From: Solibacillus silvestris
GTDB lineage: Bacteria > Bacillota > Bacilli > Bacillales_A > Planococcaceae
NCBI GenBank assembly: GCA_001586195.1
Contig: CP014609.1
Location: 1,710,001-1,774,000, forward strand
Length of the DNA: 64,000 bases
Direction: 5' to 3'
Shown: positions 54,615-63,906 of the stretch, piece by piece
Numbering within the stretch: position 1 is the stretch's first letter
Layout: each line of letters begins with the position of its first letter
The notes under the pieces: model-generated
Database searches by the model: none
What the model was told of the DNA's origin: nothing
What the model saw: only the letters and a program-made list of their open reading frames with translations
Position numbers and translations under genes: made by a program

Positions 54615-56359
54615 GGCTTTTTCACTCCAATCATTTCATGTAATCCTTTACCAGGCGCAACCATCGGGAATACGCTAACAAGTTGCTTCACTCGACAATC
54701 AATGACAACCGGCTCATCAGAATTGATCGCTTCGTCAAAGATTGCTTCCGCTTCTGATAAATTGTCAATGCGGTAGCCTTTAATGCCATATGCATCGGCA
54801 AGTTTAACGAAGTCCGGCTGGATTGGCATTAAGCTTTGTGAATAACGCTCCTCATAGAATGTTTCCTGCCATTGACGTACCATTCCTAAACAACTGTTGT
54901 TAAGGATTACTACTTTTACTGGTAAGTTAAATTCCTTTAGTAATGCAAGTTCCTGATTTGTCATTTGGAAACCGGCATCTCCAACAATTGAGATAACCTT
55001 TTTCTCAGGCTTCGCAAACTGTGCACCGATTGCTGCCGGGAAACCGAAGCCCATCGTTCCTAAACCGCCTGATGTTACCCAGTTATGCGGATTATTTAGT
55101 TGATAATATTGGGCTGCCCACATTTGATGCTGTCCAACATCTGTTGTGATAATCGCTTCTCCATCTGTCAGCTTATGAAGGATTTCAACTGCTTGCTGCG
55201 GTAAAATTTCTTCTCCCGCTTCTTCATACCAAAGCGGATATTTATCACGGCTATCATTTAAGTAATGAGTCCATTCCGTCGTATCTGGTCCTTGGAAATC
55301 TTTTTTCAACAGGGCATATAACGCTTCTTTCGCATCTGCAACAATCGGAATATCAGTCGGTACATTTTTACCGATTTCTGCCGGATCGATATCGATATGG
55401 ATAATAGTAGCGTTCGGTGCAAATGTTGCTAAATTACCTGTTAAACGGTCATCAAAACGTGCACCAATATTAATTAATAAGTCGCATTTTGTAATGGCGT
55501 CATTGGCAGTTGCATAACCGTGCATCCCGGCCATTCCGTAGAATTGTTTATGCTGTCCGTGAATACTTCCTAATCCTAGTAATGTATTAACAACCGGCAA
55601 ATTGTATTTTTCAATAAATTCAGTCAATTGTTCGCGTGCATCGGCGAATAATACACCTGCACCTGCCAGTACTAAAGGTTTTTTAGCTAAACTTAATGCT
55701 TGGATCGCCTTTTGAATCTGCAGATAGTTCGGTTTCGTTGTCGGCTGGTAACCCGGTAAATAAATATCGTCCGGAGCTTTAATTTCATCCAGGAATACTG
55801 TTTGCGAGATATTTTTCGGGAAGTCAATGACAACCGGTCCTTTACGTCCTGTATTGGCAATATGGAATGCTTCTTTAACAATACGAGGAATATCTGCTAC
55901 GTCCTGCACTTGATAGTTATGTTTTGTAATTGGTGTTGTGATGCCCATAATATCAGCTTCCTGGAATGCATCTGTACCGATTACCGATGTTGCTACTTGC
56001 CCTGTAAAAATTACTAACGGGATCGAGTCAATCATCGCATCGGCAATACCGGTTACAAGGTTTGTCGCTCCAGGTCCAGATGTCGCAATTACTACACCCG
56101 GTTTATTCATAACACGTGCGTAACCTTCTGCCGCATGGATAGCACCTTGTTCGTGGCGTGTCAAAATGTGACGGATCGGATTGCGGTATAGAGCATCATA
56201 AATTTGTAAAACTGCCCCACCCGGGTAACCGAAAATAATATCCACATCTTGTTCATGCAGTGCCTGCACTAAAATATCCGCACCGTCTCTCGGTTTTGTT
56301 ACTTGCTGTTGTTCTTCGGGCTTTTCGATTTCTTGATTTACTGAAACGTTTGCACTCAT
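54611..56359 (-). CDS. ilvB: Acetolactate synthase large subunit
   Basis: A 582-residue ThDP- and FAD-dependent enzyme making acetolactate (valine/leucine) and acetohydroxybutyrate (isoleucine). Motifs: [14 protein letters not shown] with [15 protein letters not shown] (catalytic Glu), and the thiamine-diphosphate motif [19 protein letters not shown]...NN. Strong AAGGAGA site. It is the first gene after the T-box leader, so its expression is controlled by tRNA charging. Confidence 0.97.
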   Translation of the reverse strand: MSANVSVNQEIEKPEEQQQVTKPRDGADILVQALHEQDVDIIFGYPGGAVLQIYDALYRNPIRHILTRHEQGAIHAAEGYARVMNKPGVVIATSGPGATNLVTGIADAMIDSIPLVIFTGQVATSVIGTDAFQEADIMGITTPITKHNYQVQDVADIPRIVKEAFHIANTGRKGPVVIDFPKNISQTVFLDEIKAPDDIYLPGYQPTTKPNYLQIQKAIQALSLAKKPLVLAGAGVLFADAREQLTEFIEKYNLPVVNTLLGLGSIHGQHKQFYGMAGMHGYATANDAITKCDLLINIGARFDDRLTGNLATFAPNATIIHIDIDPAEIGKNVPTDIPIVADAKEALYALLKKDFQGPDTTEWTHYLNDSRDKYPLWYEEAGEEILPQQAVEILHKLTDGEAIITTDVGQHQMWAAQYYQLNNPHNWVTSGGLGTMGFGFPAAIGAQFAKPEKKVISIVGDAGFQMTNQELALLKEFNLPVKVVILNNSCLGMVRQWQETFYEERYSQSLMPIQPDFVKLADAYGIKGYRIDNLSEAEAIFDEAINSDEPVVIDCRVKQLVSVFPMVAPGKGLHEMIGVKKP

Positions 56360-56399
56360 AGTAATTTCTCCTTCCTTTTTTAAAACTTTATATGTGAAG

Positions 56400-56795
56400 T
56401 CATTTTTATAAATTTATAAAAAGAAAAAGCCTCTTTCTCCGCACGCAAAAGAAAACCTCTTACGTAGGGATGAAAAAGACTTTTCATGGTACCACCCTCA
56501 TTTATAACATCGATGAACATGCGCTTCTAAAAGAAACAGTGTTCACCTAGTTACCTCGTGAACCGCCTTAGCCTCTTTATTTCAAAGTTCCTACTGGAAA
56601 TTTGCGCAACTAAACAAAGAGAACGGTTCATTAATAACGAGCAATTCGAATATGCCCGGAGCTATCTAATGACAAATGCGTTTAATAGCCCACTCCGAGG
56701 GGATGTCGGATATAGTTGTACCGCCGGTTTCCACCAATACCGGCTCTCTGGTAAATACAAGACTCTATATCCTTTAACCTCATCAACGCTTTAAA
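56400..56795 (-). promoter_or_regulatory. T-box riboswitch leader of ilvB (isoleucine specifier likely)
   Basis: Between ilvD and ilvB is a T-box leader about 395 nt long. Seen: the stem-I start with a GA-type k-turn (TTGATGAGG...CCTCGGAG), the AGAG bulge region with GGTGGAAACCGGC, the specifier region GACATCCCC (56702-56707), and the T-box sequence GAGGGTGGTACCATG at 56499-56485. An intrinsic terminator follows whose AAAAGTCTTTTTC arm pairs over 13 bp with GAAAGAGGCTTTT. The specifier codon reads AUC (isoleucine). Uncharged tRNA should stabilise the antiterminator and permit ilvB expression. Confidence 0.85.
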
Positions 56796-56803
56796 ATATT
56801 TAG

Positions 56804-56832
56804 ATTATATTTTCATTACGCCGCCTTGGGAA
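56804..56832 (-). promoter_or_regulatory. Candidate promoter for the T-box transcript, overlapping the end of ilvD
   Basis: On the minus strand TTCCCA (56832-56827) and TATAAT (56809-56804) are 17 bp apart. The -10 contains the TAA stop of ilvD, so the ilvB leader can start just after ilvD with its own promoter. The -35 matches at 4 of 6 positions. Confidence 0.5.
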
Positions 56833-58475
56833 GCATTTGTTACTAATGCTGAGTAACGTGCCAACCAACCGCGCTTAATTTTTGGTTCAAATGGTTTTAA
56901 ATTTTGACGACGCTCTGCAAGAATTTCGTCGGAAACTTGTAGATTAATTGTTCTGCTTGGCAAATCAATTATAATTGTATCGCCATTTTCGACTAATGCG
57001 ATTGGACCGCCTTCAGCAGCTTCCGGAGAAATATGGCCGATTGAAATACCGCGAGATGCACCTGAGAAACGGCCATCTGTAATGAGTGCGACTTTCGTTC
57101 CTAACCCACGTCCTTGAATTGCAGAAGTTGGTGCCAGCATTTCCGGCATACCTGGCCCGCCTTTTGGACCTTCATAGCGAATGACAACTACATGTCCTTC
57201 ACGTACTACGCCGTCATCGATTGCCTGCTGTGCTTCTTCCTGTGATTCGAATACAATCGCTTCGCCTGTAAAGGTTTTAATAGAAGGATCAACCGCACCT
57301 ACCTTAATTACCGAGCCTTCAGGGGCAATATTTCCGAATAATACGGAAAGTCCGCCTACAGCACTATATGGATTATCTTTTGTGCGAATGACACGATCAT
57401 TCGTAATTTCATAGTCTTTCACAAGCTCTCTCATGGAAACACCTGCGATTGTTGGTCTGTCAGGGTGAATTGCCCCTGGAATTTTTGTTAATTCATTAAT
57501 AATCGCCTGAACACCGCCCGCTTTTGCAATGTCATCCATCGAAATATCCGATGCCGGCATTATTTTTGCAATGTACGGAACACGTTCTGCTACTTTATTA
57601 ATGTCTTCAATGTTGTAGTCAATTTCTGCTTCATTGGCAATTGCCAATGTATGAAGTACTGTATTTGTAGAACCGCCCATTGCCATATCAAGAGCAAAAG
57701 CATCATCAATCGCTTCTTTTGTAACAATGTCACGTGGTTTTACATCTTCTTTAATCATGCGTACTAAATGCTTCGCTGCTTCGTAAATTAATTCTTTACG
57801 TTTTTCGCTTGTTGCAACAATTGTACCGTTGCCCGGTAATGCTAAACCTAACATTTCCATTAAGCAGTTCATTGAGTTAGCAGTGAACATTCCTGAACAA
57901 GAGCCGCATGTTGGACACGCATTGTTTTCAATATCAAGCAGCTCTTCAGCAGTCATCGTACCTGCTTTATGTGCACCGACTCCTTCAAAAACACTCGTTA
58001 ACGATAATGTTTTCCCTGAAGAAGAAGTACCTGCTTCCATTGGTCCTCCTGATACGAATACAGAAGGAACATTTGTACGAACAGCTGCCATTAACATACC
58101 TGGTGTAATTTTGTCACAGTTTGGTATGTAGAATACTCCGTCAAACCAGTGTGCATTAATAACCGTTTCAGCTGAATCGGCTATGATTTCACGTGATGGC
58201 AAAGAGTAGCGCATCCCGATATGCCCCATTGCAATTCCGTCATCGACTCCAATAGTATTGAACTCGAATGGAATCCCGCCTGCTTCAATAATGGCCTCTT
58301 TTACTACGTCCGCAAATTCTCGTAAATGGACATGGCCTGGAATAATATCAATATAAGAATTACATACACCGATAAATGGCTTCTCTAAATCTCTTGCCTT
58401 TACTTTACCTGTAGCATATAAAAGACTACGGTGTGGAGCTCGGTCAACTCCCATTTTGATCATATCACTTCTCAT
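56805..58475 (-). CDS. ilvD: Dihydroxy-acid dehydratase
   Basis: A 556-residue iron-sulfur enzyme that dehydrates dihydroxyacids to the oxoacids before transamination (valine, isoleucine) or leucine synthesis. Cluster/active-site cysteines in [32 protein letters not shown] and the N-terminal GVCNSY; C-terminal [26 protein letters not shown] seven bases before the ATG. It is upstream of the T-box rather than under it, so its own 5' region (with a CodY-like site) controls it. Confidence 0.97.
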   Translation of the reverse strand: MRSDMIKMGVDRAPHRSLLYATGKVKARDLEKPFIGVCNSYIDIIPGHVHLREFADVVKEAIIEAGGIPFEFNTIGVDDGIAMGHIGMRYSLPSREIIADSAETVINAHWFDGVFYIPNCDKITPGMLMAAVRTNVPSVFVSGGPMEAGTSSSGKTLSLTSVFEGVGAHKAGTMTAEELLDIENNACPTCGSCSGMFTANSMNCLMEMLGLALPGNGTIVATSEKRKELIYEAAKHLVRMIKEDVKPRDIVTKEAIDDAFALDMAMGGSTNTVLHTLAIANEAEIDYNIEDINKVAERVPYIAKIMPASDISMDDIAKAGGVQAIINELTKIPGAIHPDRPTIAGVSMRELVKDYEITNDRVIRTKDNPYSAVGGLSVLFGNIAPEGSVIKVGAVDPSIKTFTGEAIVFESQEEAQQAIDDGVVREGHVVVIRYEGPKGGPGMPEMLAPTSAIQGRGLGTKVALITDGRFSGASRGISIGHISPEAAEGGPIALVENGDTIIIDLPSRTINLQVSDEILAERRQNLKPFEPKIKRGWLARYSALVTNASQGGVMKI

Positions 58476-58847
58476 TTTTAAACGCCCCTCAACGTAATGC
58501 TTTTACTCTAGTTGTTTTTATATGTTCGATATTCAATTTAAATTTCAAATATTCGAAATTTTATAATTAGAAAGTATCGAAAGTTTTACACCTTATAAGC
58601 TCACATCAAAATGTCGCTTGAGTGATGTGGTGTACTAAATTGTTGTTATCATAGTACGAAACGAACTAGAACGTCAACACTATTTTTTGAATTTTTTATA
58701 CAATTCAGAAAGTAAAGATTTATTGCAATCGCTTTCATCCTCATTGGTGTTACCTTTTAACTCTTTCGTCACACTTTTTACAAAAATTGAATTTTTAAAA
58801 TTTTTTGTACATATTTATTGAGCCCCGTCTTTTTTCGCCACAAAAAA
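58476..58847. other. Regulatory region upstream of ilvD
   Basis: About 370 bp of AT-rich DNA with no coding frame and no strong hairpin. It holds the ilvD promoter and the CodY-like site noted separately. Confidence 0.6.
58547..58561. promoter_or_regulatory. Possible CodY box upstream of ilvD
   Basis: AAATATTCGAAATTT matches the 15-bp CodY consensus AATTTTCWGAAAATT with four mismatches. CodY normally represses ilv-leu genes when branched-chain amino acids are plentiful. In AT-rich DNA such matches also arise by chance. Confidence 0.35.
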
Positions 58848-58875
58848 GAACCTAGCGCAATATTAGGCTAGATTC
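58848..58875 (-). terminator. Terminator after the 34-residue peptide gene
   Basis: GAACCTAGC pairs with GCTAGATTC (one G-U), 10-nt loop, followed on the minus strand by TTTTTTG. It lies about 20 bases after the stop at 58895. Confidence 0.8.
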
Positions 58876-58894
58876 TATTAAATATCGTAATCTA

Positions 58895-58999
58895 TTAGAG
58901 TAATAATAATTCAATAGCAAAGTTCAATATGATTAAACTGTGGATTCCTGCAAAAATTAATCCTTGTCGATCCAGTTTCTTCTTTAATGCCATATCCAT
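58895..58999 (-). CDS. 34-residue basic membrane peptide
   Basis: ATG at 58999 follows GGGGTGAT. The peptide starts MDMALKKKLDRQGLI (basic) and continues into one hydrophobic helix with a HSLIILNFAIELLLL end. The terminator close behind supports a true gene. It is unrelated in sequence to the other tiny genes here. No family name can be given. Confidence 0.6.
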   Translation of the reverse strand: MDMALKKKLDRQGLIFAGIHSLIILNFAIELLLL

Positions 59000-59149
59000 A
59001 TTAATCACCCCATTTTTTTAATATCCTAACTATACAACATTCGGCATAATAAATCAAAATATTTCGAATATTTAGATTTATAATCTCGATCACATTTTTT
59101 CTTTAGCCATGGCATAATAAGCTTACAATTGAAAAGGAGTGAATGAAAG

Positions 59150-59692
59150 ATGAAAAAAGCATTGATTGTCATTGATTATACGTATGATTTTGTAGCGGAT
59201 GATGGTAAATTAACTTGCGGTAAGCCGGGGCAGGCAATAGAAAACAATATTAGTACTCTTATAGAGCAATTTATTCAACAAAATGATGTAGTCGTTTTCG
59301 CCAATGATTTACATGTTGAAAACGATCCGTATCATCCTGAATCTAAATTGTTTCCGCCGCATAATATTGCAGGAACAAAAGGCCGGGAACTGTATGGTTC
59401 GGTAAAAGATCTATATGTAACATACAAAGATTGTGTTATTTCATTTGATAAAACGCGTTATAGTGCCTTTGCAGGGACAAATTTAGATATTTTGCTAAGG
59501 GAACGCGGCGTGGAAGAAGTTGTACTGGTCGGTGTATGCACTGATATTTGCATTTTGCACACAGCGGTAGACAGTTATAATTTAGGCTATAAAATCACAA
59601 TTCCTGAATATGCCGTAGCAAGTTTTAATGAAATCGGACATAAATGGGCGCTTGGCCATTTCAAATCTTGTTTAGGTGCTTCCATTATTTAA
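59150..59692 (+). CDS. Nicotinamidase-like cysteine hydrolase
   Basis: A 180-residue isochorismatase-superfamily enzyme. Catalytic residues visible: Asp 9 (IDYTYDF), Lys 101 (FDKTRYSAF), Cys 134 (TDICILHTA); metal ligands probably Asp 53 and His 55 (NDLHVEND). This is closest to nicotinamidase PncA, which turns nicotinamide into nicotinate for NAD recycling. The family also contains other amidases, so substrate is inferred. GGAGTG before the ATG; monocistronic. Confidence 0.88.
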   Translation: MKKALIVIDYTYDFVADDGKLTCGKPGQAIENNISTLIEQFIQQNDVVVFANDLHVENDPYHPESKLFPPHNIAGTKGRELYGSVKDLYVTYKDCVISFDKTRYSAFAGTNLDILLRERGVEEVVLVGVCTDICILHTAVDSYNLGYKITIPEYAVASFNEIGHKWALGHFKSCLGASII

Positions 59693-59781
59693 TTAAAAAG
59701 TAACATTTTTTATTATTATCTATAAAATAATTTTACTCCCATAATTTTCGGAACTGCATAAAAACTTCCAGCTAAAAAAAT

Positions 59782-59807
59782 GTTTAAGCTTTTGCATGAT
59801 AGGAAAT
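59782..59807 (+). promoter_or_regulatory. Candidate sigma-B promoter for the GlsB-type gene
   Basis: GTTTAA (59782-59787, perfect -35) is followed after 14 bp by GGAAAT (59802-59807, 4 of 6 to GGGTAT). It lies about 54 bases before the start codon. YwzA-type relatives are sigma-B-controlled in Bacillus, consistent with stress induction. Confidence 0.5.
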
Positions 59808-59860
59808 AAATAACTAGATGCAATTATAATTCATAATCTTAAACAAAGGAGTTGGAAAGA

Positions 59861-60121
59861 ATGATGAGTTTCATTTGGTTTTTAATTATCGGTGGTATTT
59901 TAGGTTGGTTAGCAGGAGTAATTTTAGGTAAGGATGTACCAGGAGGCATTATCGGTAATATTATTGCAGGTATTGTCGGTTCATGGATCGGTAGCATGAT
60001 TTTAGGTAACTGGGGCTGGAAAGTATCAGACTTCTATGTATTCCCTGCATTAATCGGTGCCATCGTCTTAATCTTTATTGTAAGCTTTATCCTACGCTCA
60101 ATGCGTAAAGCAACAAATTAA
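59861..60121 (+). CDS. GlsB/YeaQ/YmgE family membrane protein
   Basis: An 86-residue protein with three hydrophobic helices and Gly-rich motifs: IGGILGWLAGVILGKDVPGG, IIAGIVGSWIGSMILG, and ALIGAIVLIFIVSFI. The pattern matches the transglycosylase-associated (GlsB/YeaQ/YwzA) family of stress-induced membrane proteins. The start ATG at 59861 is nine bases after AAAGGAG; the frame is open upstream without a better site. Confidence 0.92.
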   Translation: MMSFIWFLIIGGILGWLAGVILGKDVPGGIIGNIIAGIVGSWIGSMILGNWGWKVSDFYVFPALIGAIVLIFIVSFILRSMRKATN

Positions 60122-60146
60122 ATATTTCTGCATCTAGAATAGTTTT

Positions 60147-60178
60147 AAAAGTGTGACTTGACGTCACACTTTTTTTAT
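60147..60178. terminator. Terminator between GlsB-type and lytic transglycosylase genes
   Basis: AAAAGTGTGAC pairs with GTCACACTTTT (5-nt loop), followed by T residues. It overlaps the stop of the convergent gene. Confidence 0.9.
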
Positions 60179-60858
60179 TTGTTTTCATCAAGAGCAATTT
60201 TTTTCAACTGATTCCCGTAATCACGGTACTGTTTATAGTAGAATAAGATATTTTCTACGTATTCATCACTATGATTATATTGAAATATCGCTTTTTTCAA
60301 TTGCCCATCATTTACACCGGCGATTGATAAAAATTTAGCTGCACTGAACACGGCATCTTCAATATCAAAAGGATCAGCTATACCGTCACCGTTTGCATCA
60401 ACCCCATATCCGCCATATTTTTTAATAACGGCAGGATTCGTTTTATCATGTTCCGGAATTTCCCCCTGCCCTAAGTCTTTGCATGATGGGTGTTGCCAGC
60501 CTACAAATGTACAAGGCATAAACTGAAGATGGCCTTCTGCGCCAACCGGTGATATAAGTGTAGACATTGTGGAAAACCGGGTTTCTACGCGATGATGTGC
60601 GGCAAGAAGCGTCCATGGAACACCGTATTTTTGTTCTGCTGCAACATATACAGGGATATATTCGATTGGAATTTCCAAATCAAACTGCTCCTGGATTTGC
60701 TGATACACCGTTTTTTCCGTAAAAGGCCAACCACGAATTTGCTGCCAACTAAAATAAGCAACAATATAAATTGTTAAAGTGATGGGGATAAGCAGAATAA
60801 TTGTTAATATTTTTGTTTTCGGGGAGAGAACAGGTTTCTTTTTCTTACTTTTAGCCAT
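60175..60858 (-). CDS. Membrane-anchored lytic transglycosylase-like protein
   Basis: A 227-residue protein with a short basic N-terminus (AKSKKKKP), a transmembrane helix (about residues 17-38) and an extracellular domain. The domain has VYVAAEQKYGVPWTLLAAHHRVET (catalytic Glu in VET), SPVGAEGHLQFMPCTFVGW, and DANGDGIADPFDIEDAVFSAAKFLS, all typical of lysozyme-like transglycosylases. It should cut peptidoglycan glycan strands. ATG at 60858 follows GGTGG; longer frames upstream lack such a site. Confidence 0.88.
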   Translation of the reverse strand: MAKSKKKKPVLSPKTKILTIILLIPITLTIYIVAYFSWQQIRGWPFTEKTVYQQIQEQFDLEIPIEYIPVYVAAEQKYGVPWTLLAAHHRVETRFSTMSTLISPVGAEGHLQFMPCTFVGWQHPSCKDLGQGEIPEHDKTNPAVIKKYGGYGVDANGDGIADPFDIEDAVFSAAKFLSIAGVNDGQLKKAIFQYNHSDEYVENILFYYKQYRDYGNQLKKIALDENK

Positions 60859-60932
60859 AAATGCCACCAATCTATTATACATAATGAATTCATTATCTCT
60901 CATTCTACTAAAAAAGCAGGTAATTTTCACTG

Positions 60933-60961
60933 TTGAAAATTAAAGTGTCAATCGCTAGAAT
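60933..60961 (+). promoter_or_regulatory. Sigma-A-type promoter of mscL
   Basis: TTGAAA (60933-60938) and TAGAAT (60956-60961) are exactly 17 bp apart, 38 bases before the mscL start. Confidence 0.7.
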
Positions 60962-60999
60962 TAGAAATTGTGTAATATTATAAGAGGAGTTGCTATATT

Positions 61000-61392
61000 A
61001 TGTGGAAAGATTTTAAAGAATTTGCGATGAAGGGCAATGTTATCGATTTAGCTGTTGCAGTTGTTATTGGTGCAGCATTCGGTAAAATTGTTACATCATT
61101 AGTTGAAAATATTATTATGCCGCTTGTCGGGATGCTTACAGGCGGAATCGATCTGACAAACGAATGGAAGTTTGGATCAGGTGAAGCACAAATAGCGTTA
61201 GGTGTGTTCGTTCAATCGATTATCGATTTCATTATTATTGCATTTGCTATTTTCATGGCATTACGATTACTGACTAAATTAAACCGTAAAAAAGAAGCGG
61301 AAGTTGTGGAAGAATCGACACCGGAACTCGATACAAAAGAAGAACTGTTAAAAGAAATCCGTGACTTATTAAAAAATGAACAAGCCAAATAA
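61000..61392 (+). CDS. mscL: Large-conductance mechanosensitive channel
   Basis: A 130-residue membrane protein that opens a wide pore on hypo-osmotic shock. N-terminal [40 protein letters not shown] contains the conserved pore helix TM1; TM2 is [17 protein letters not shown]; an acidic C-terminal helix ends the protein. Strong AGAGGAG before the ATG. It is monocistronic, with its own promoter and terminator. Confidence 0.97.
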   Translation: MWKDFKEFAMKGNVIDLAVAVVIGAAFGKIVTSLVENIIMPLVGMLTGGIDLTNEWKFGSGEAQIALGVFVQSIIDFIIIAFAIFMALRLLTKLNRKKEAEVVEESTPELDTKEELLKEIRDLLKNEQAK

Positions 61393-61401
61393 TTTTTTTA
61401 T

Positions 61402-61437
61402 CCTGGAGTACGGAGCGAACGTATTCCAGGTTTTTTT
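61402..61437 (+). terminator. Terminator after mscL
   Basis: CCTGGAGTACG pairs with CGTATTCCAGG (one G-U), 7-nt loop, followed by seven T residues. Confidence 0.92.
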
Positions 61438-61574
61438 GTTTTTTAATTCAATTATTCCCCTATTCTACTTAATACTCGTTTCTCCTATTGTTCCTTTCAT
61501 CTGTTCATGATAAATTGATGTAATACTCGATTCATTCGAAATGTTTAGTAAATTCATGTAAGGAAGTGTAATCC

Positions 61575-62690
61575 ATGTCACAACGTTCAATTGAAACAAA
61601 ATTAGTACAGCTCGGAAATTTAAGTGATGCCAAAACAGGTGCGATCAATCCACCGATCTATATGTCGACAGCCTATCAGCATACGGGTATTGGTGAATCG
61701 ACAGGCTATGATTATACACGAACTAAAAATCCTACTCGTACAATCCTTGAACAAGGAATTGCAGATCTGGAAAACGGCGATGCGGGATTTGCATGCAGCT
61801 CAGGAATGGCTGCAGTACAGCTTGTCATGTCATTATTTAAACCGAACGATGAATTAATTGTTCCGGAAGATTTATATGGCGGAACATATCGTCTATTTAA
61901 AACATTTGCGGAAAACTACAATATTAAACCGGTATATAACCCATTTACTAACATTGAAGAGGTTGAAAGTTTAATCAATGAAAATACGAAAGCATTGTTT
62001 ATCGAAACTCCGACAAACCCGTTAATGCAGGAAATCGATCTTGTGGCATATGCGGCACTAGCAGAAAAACATAACTTATTGCTAATTGTCGACAATACAT
62101 TTTACACTCCGTATTTTCAGCGTCCCCTTGAATTAGGTGCACATATTGTTTTACATAGTGCAACGAAATATATTGGTGGACATAATGATGTATTGGCGGG
62201 TCTAGTCGTAGCAAAAGGTGCTGAATTATGCGAAAAGTTAGCATTCTTCCATAACGGGATTGGTATGGTGCTTTCACCGATGGATTCATGGCTGCTGATT
62301 CGCGGACTGAAAACTTTGCATTTACGTTTAAAACAGCATGATGCGAATGCAAAAAAAGTTGCGGAATACTTGGCGAATGAACCTCTCGTGACAGATGTAC
62401 TGTATACAGGAAAAGGCGGTATGCTGTCATTCCGCGTCAAAGATCGATCAATGGTCAACCCGTTTTTAAAAGGAATCAAGTTGATAACATTTGCTGAAAG
62501 TCTTGGAGGCGTGGAGAGTTTTATTACTTACCCTGCTACTCAAACGCATGCCGATATGCCGTATGAGGAACGTGTTGCACGAGGTGTATGTGACCGATTA
62601 CTACGTTTCTCAGTAGGTATTGAAGAAGCAGAAGATTTAATCGCAGACTTACAGCAAGTTTTCGATTCGTTACGAGGTGAATTTGCATGA
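61575..62690 (+). CDS. metI: Cystathionine gamma-synthase / O-acetylhomoserine thiolyase (MetI type)
   Basis: A 371-residue PLP enzyme of the Cys/Met metabolism family. Motifs: TAYQHTGIGESTGYDYTRTKNPTR, ACSSGMAAVQLV, ETPTNPLM, DNTFYTPYFQRPLELG, and the PLP lysine in HSATKYIGGHND. MetI in Bacillus makes cystathionine or homocysteine from an O-acylhomoserine. It overlaps metC by four bases (ATGA). AAGGAAGTG precedes the ATG; no SAM riboswitch is visible in the short leader. Confidence 0.92.
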   Translation: MSQRSIETKLVQLGNLSDAKTGAINPPIYMSTAYQHTGIGESTGYDYTRTKNPTRTILEQGIADLENGDAGFACSSGMAAVQLVMSLFKPNDELIVPEDLYGGTYRLFKTFAENYNIKPVYNPFTNIEEVESLINENTKALFIETPTNPLMQEIDLVAYAALAEKHNLLLIVDNTFYTPYFQRPLELGAHIVLHSATKYIGGHNDVLAGLVVAKGAELCEKLAFFHNGIGMVLSPMDSWLLIRGLKTLHLRLKQHDANAKKVAEYLANEPLVTDVLYTGKGGMLSFRVKDRSMVNPFLKGIKLITFAESLGGVESFITYPATQTHADMPYEERVARGVCDRLLRFSVGIEEAEDLIADLQQVFDSLRGEFA

Positions 62691-63850
62691 CAAACCGTAT
62701 TGAAACAGCATTAATACACGGGGCCATCCGTGAAGGCTATGCCGATAAAAAAGGCGCTGTAAACGTACCGATGTATTTATCATCGACTTTCCATCAGGAA
62801 TCGATTGATGAATTTGGTGAATATGATTATGCGCGTTCAGGAAACCCGACACGTGCCGCATTGGAAAAGGCCATTGCCGAACTTGAAGGCGGTAATCGAG
62901 GGTTTGCATTTGCTACAGGTATGGCTGCTGTCTCTGCCTGCTTTATGATTTTATCTGCAGGCGACCATATTGTTATTACAGAAGACGTTTACGGTGGTAC
63001 GTACCGTTTCGTTACAAAAGTATTGCCACGTTACGGTATTACGCATACATTTGTCGACTTCACTGACACGGAAGCAGTAAAAGCAGCAGTACGACCGGAA
63101 ACGAAATTAATTTATATGGAAACACCTTCGAATCCTACATTAGGTATTACCGATATCCGTGCTGTGATAGAAATCGCGAAACAACATGGTGCGCTAACGT
63201 TTTTAGATAATACGTTTATGACACCGTTGCATCAAAAGCCGCTGGAGTTAGGTGTAGACGTTGTCATTCATTCTGCAACAAAGTTTTTATCGGGGCATTC
63301 CGATATAGTAGCTGGGCTTGTTGTAACGAAAGATGAAGCGCTCGGTAATGAAATTTATTTCGTGCAAAATTCATTCGGTTCTGTACTTGGTGTACAGGAT
63401 TGCTTCACGCTCATTCAAAATATGAAAACAACTGCCGTACGTTTTAATGAAGAATCACGTGTTGCAATGCGGATCGCACAATTTTTACATGCACATCCAT
63501 TAGTGGAAAAAGTATATTACCCTGGGCTCCCCACTCACCCAGGTTTTGAAATTCATGCGGCACAGGCAACTTCAGCGGGAGCGGTATTATCGTTTAGTTT
63601 ACCGAACTATGACATTGCTAAAGCTTTTGTTGAAGCGATGAAAATCCCGGTATTTGCGGTTAGTCTTGGTGGTGTTGAATCGATCTTATCGTACCCAGCC
63701 AAAATGAGTCATGCGGCAATGGAACCGGAAGAACGCTCAAAACGCGGAATAACAGACGGTTTGCTGCGCTTTTCAGTCGGTTTGGAAAATGAAGATGATC
63801 TAATTGAAGACTTTACACAAGCATTGGAGATCGCAAATAAAATCAAGTAA
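62687..63850 (+). CDS. metC: Cystathionine beta-lyase (MetC type)
   Basis: A 387-residue PLP enzyme paralogous to MetI. Motifs: SSTFHQESIDEFGEYDYARSGNPTR, FATGMAAVSAC, ETPSNPTLGI, DNTFMTPLHQKPLELG, and PLP Lys in HSATKFLSGHSD. In the metI-metC operon it cleaves cystathionine to homocysteine. MetI and MetC are hard to separate by sequence alone; order and Bacillus precedent support this assignment. A terminator follows. Confidence 0.9.
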   Translation: MTNRIETALIHGAIREGYADKKGAVNVPMYLSSTFHQESIDEFGEYDYARSGNPTRAALEKAIAELEGGNRGFAFATGMAAVSACFMILSAGDHIVITEDVYGGTYRFVTKVLPRYGITHTFVDFTDTEAVKAAVRPETKLIYMETPSNPTLGITDIRAVIEIAKQHGALTFLDNTFMTPLHQKPLELGVDVVIHSATKFLSGHSDIVAGLVVTKDEALGNEIYFVQNSFGSVLGVQDCFTLIQNMKTTAVRFNEESRVAMRIAQFLHAHPLVEKVYYPGLPTHPGFEIHAAQATSAGAVLSFSLPNYDIAKAFVEAMKIPVFAVSLGGVESILSYPAKMSHAAMEPEERSKRGITDGLLRFSVGLENEDDLIEDFTQALEIANKIK

Positions 63851-63856
63851 ATTTTT

Positions 63857-63897
63857 GGTCGGTAAAATCTCTTAAAGCAGATTTTATCGGCCTTTAA
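63857..63897. terminator. Terminator after metC
   Basis: GGTCGGTAAAATCT pairs with AGATTTTATCGGCC (two G-U), 8-nt loop, followed by TTTAATAA. It may also serve the convergent gene that begins beyond the right edge. Confidence 0.8.
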
Positions 63898-63906
63898 TAA
63901 TGTCGC

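Noticed and set aside
56558-56794. 78-codon plus-strand frame upstream of ilvB
   Set aside because: It lies inside the T-box leader and is antisense to it. Sequence conservation there is explained by RNA structure.
58476-58847. Leader or riboswitch upstream of ilvD
   Set aside because: No conserved T-box sequence, no terminator hairpin and no other riboswitch core was found. Only AT-rich promoter-like DNA is seen.
60175-60858. DANGDGIADP as a novel calcium-binding insert in the transglycosylase
   Set aside because: This EF-hand-like segment is a regular part of this lytic transglycosylase group and not a new feature.
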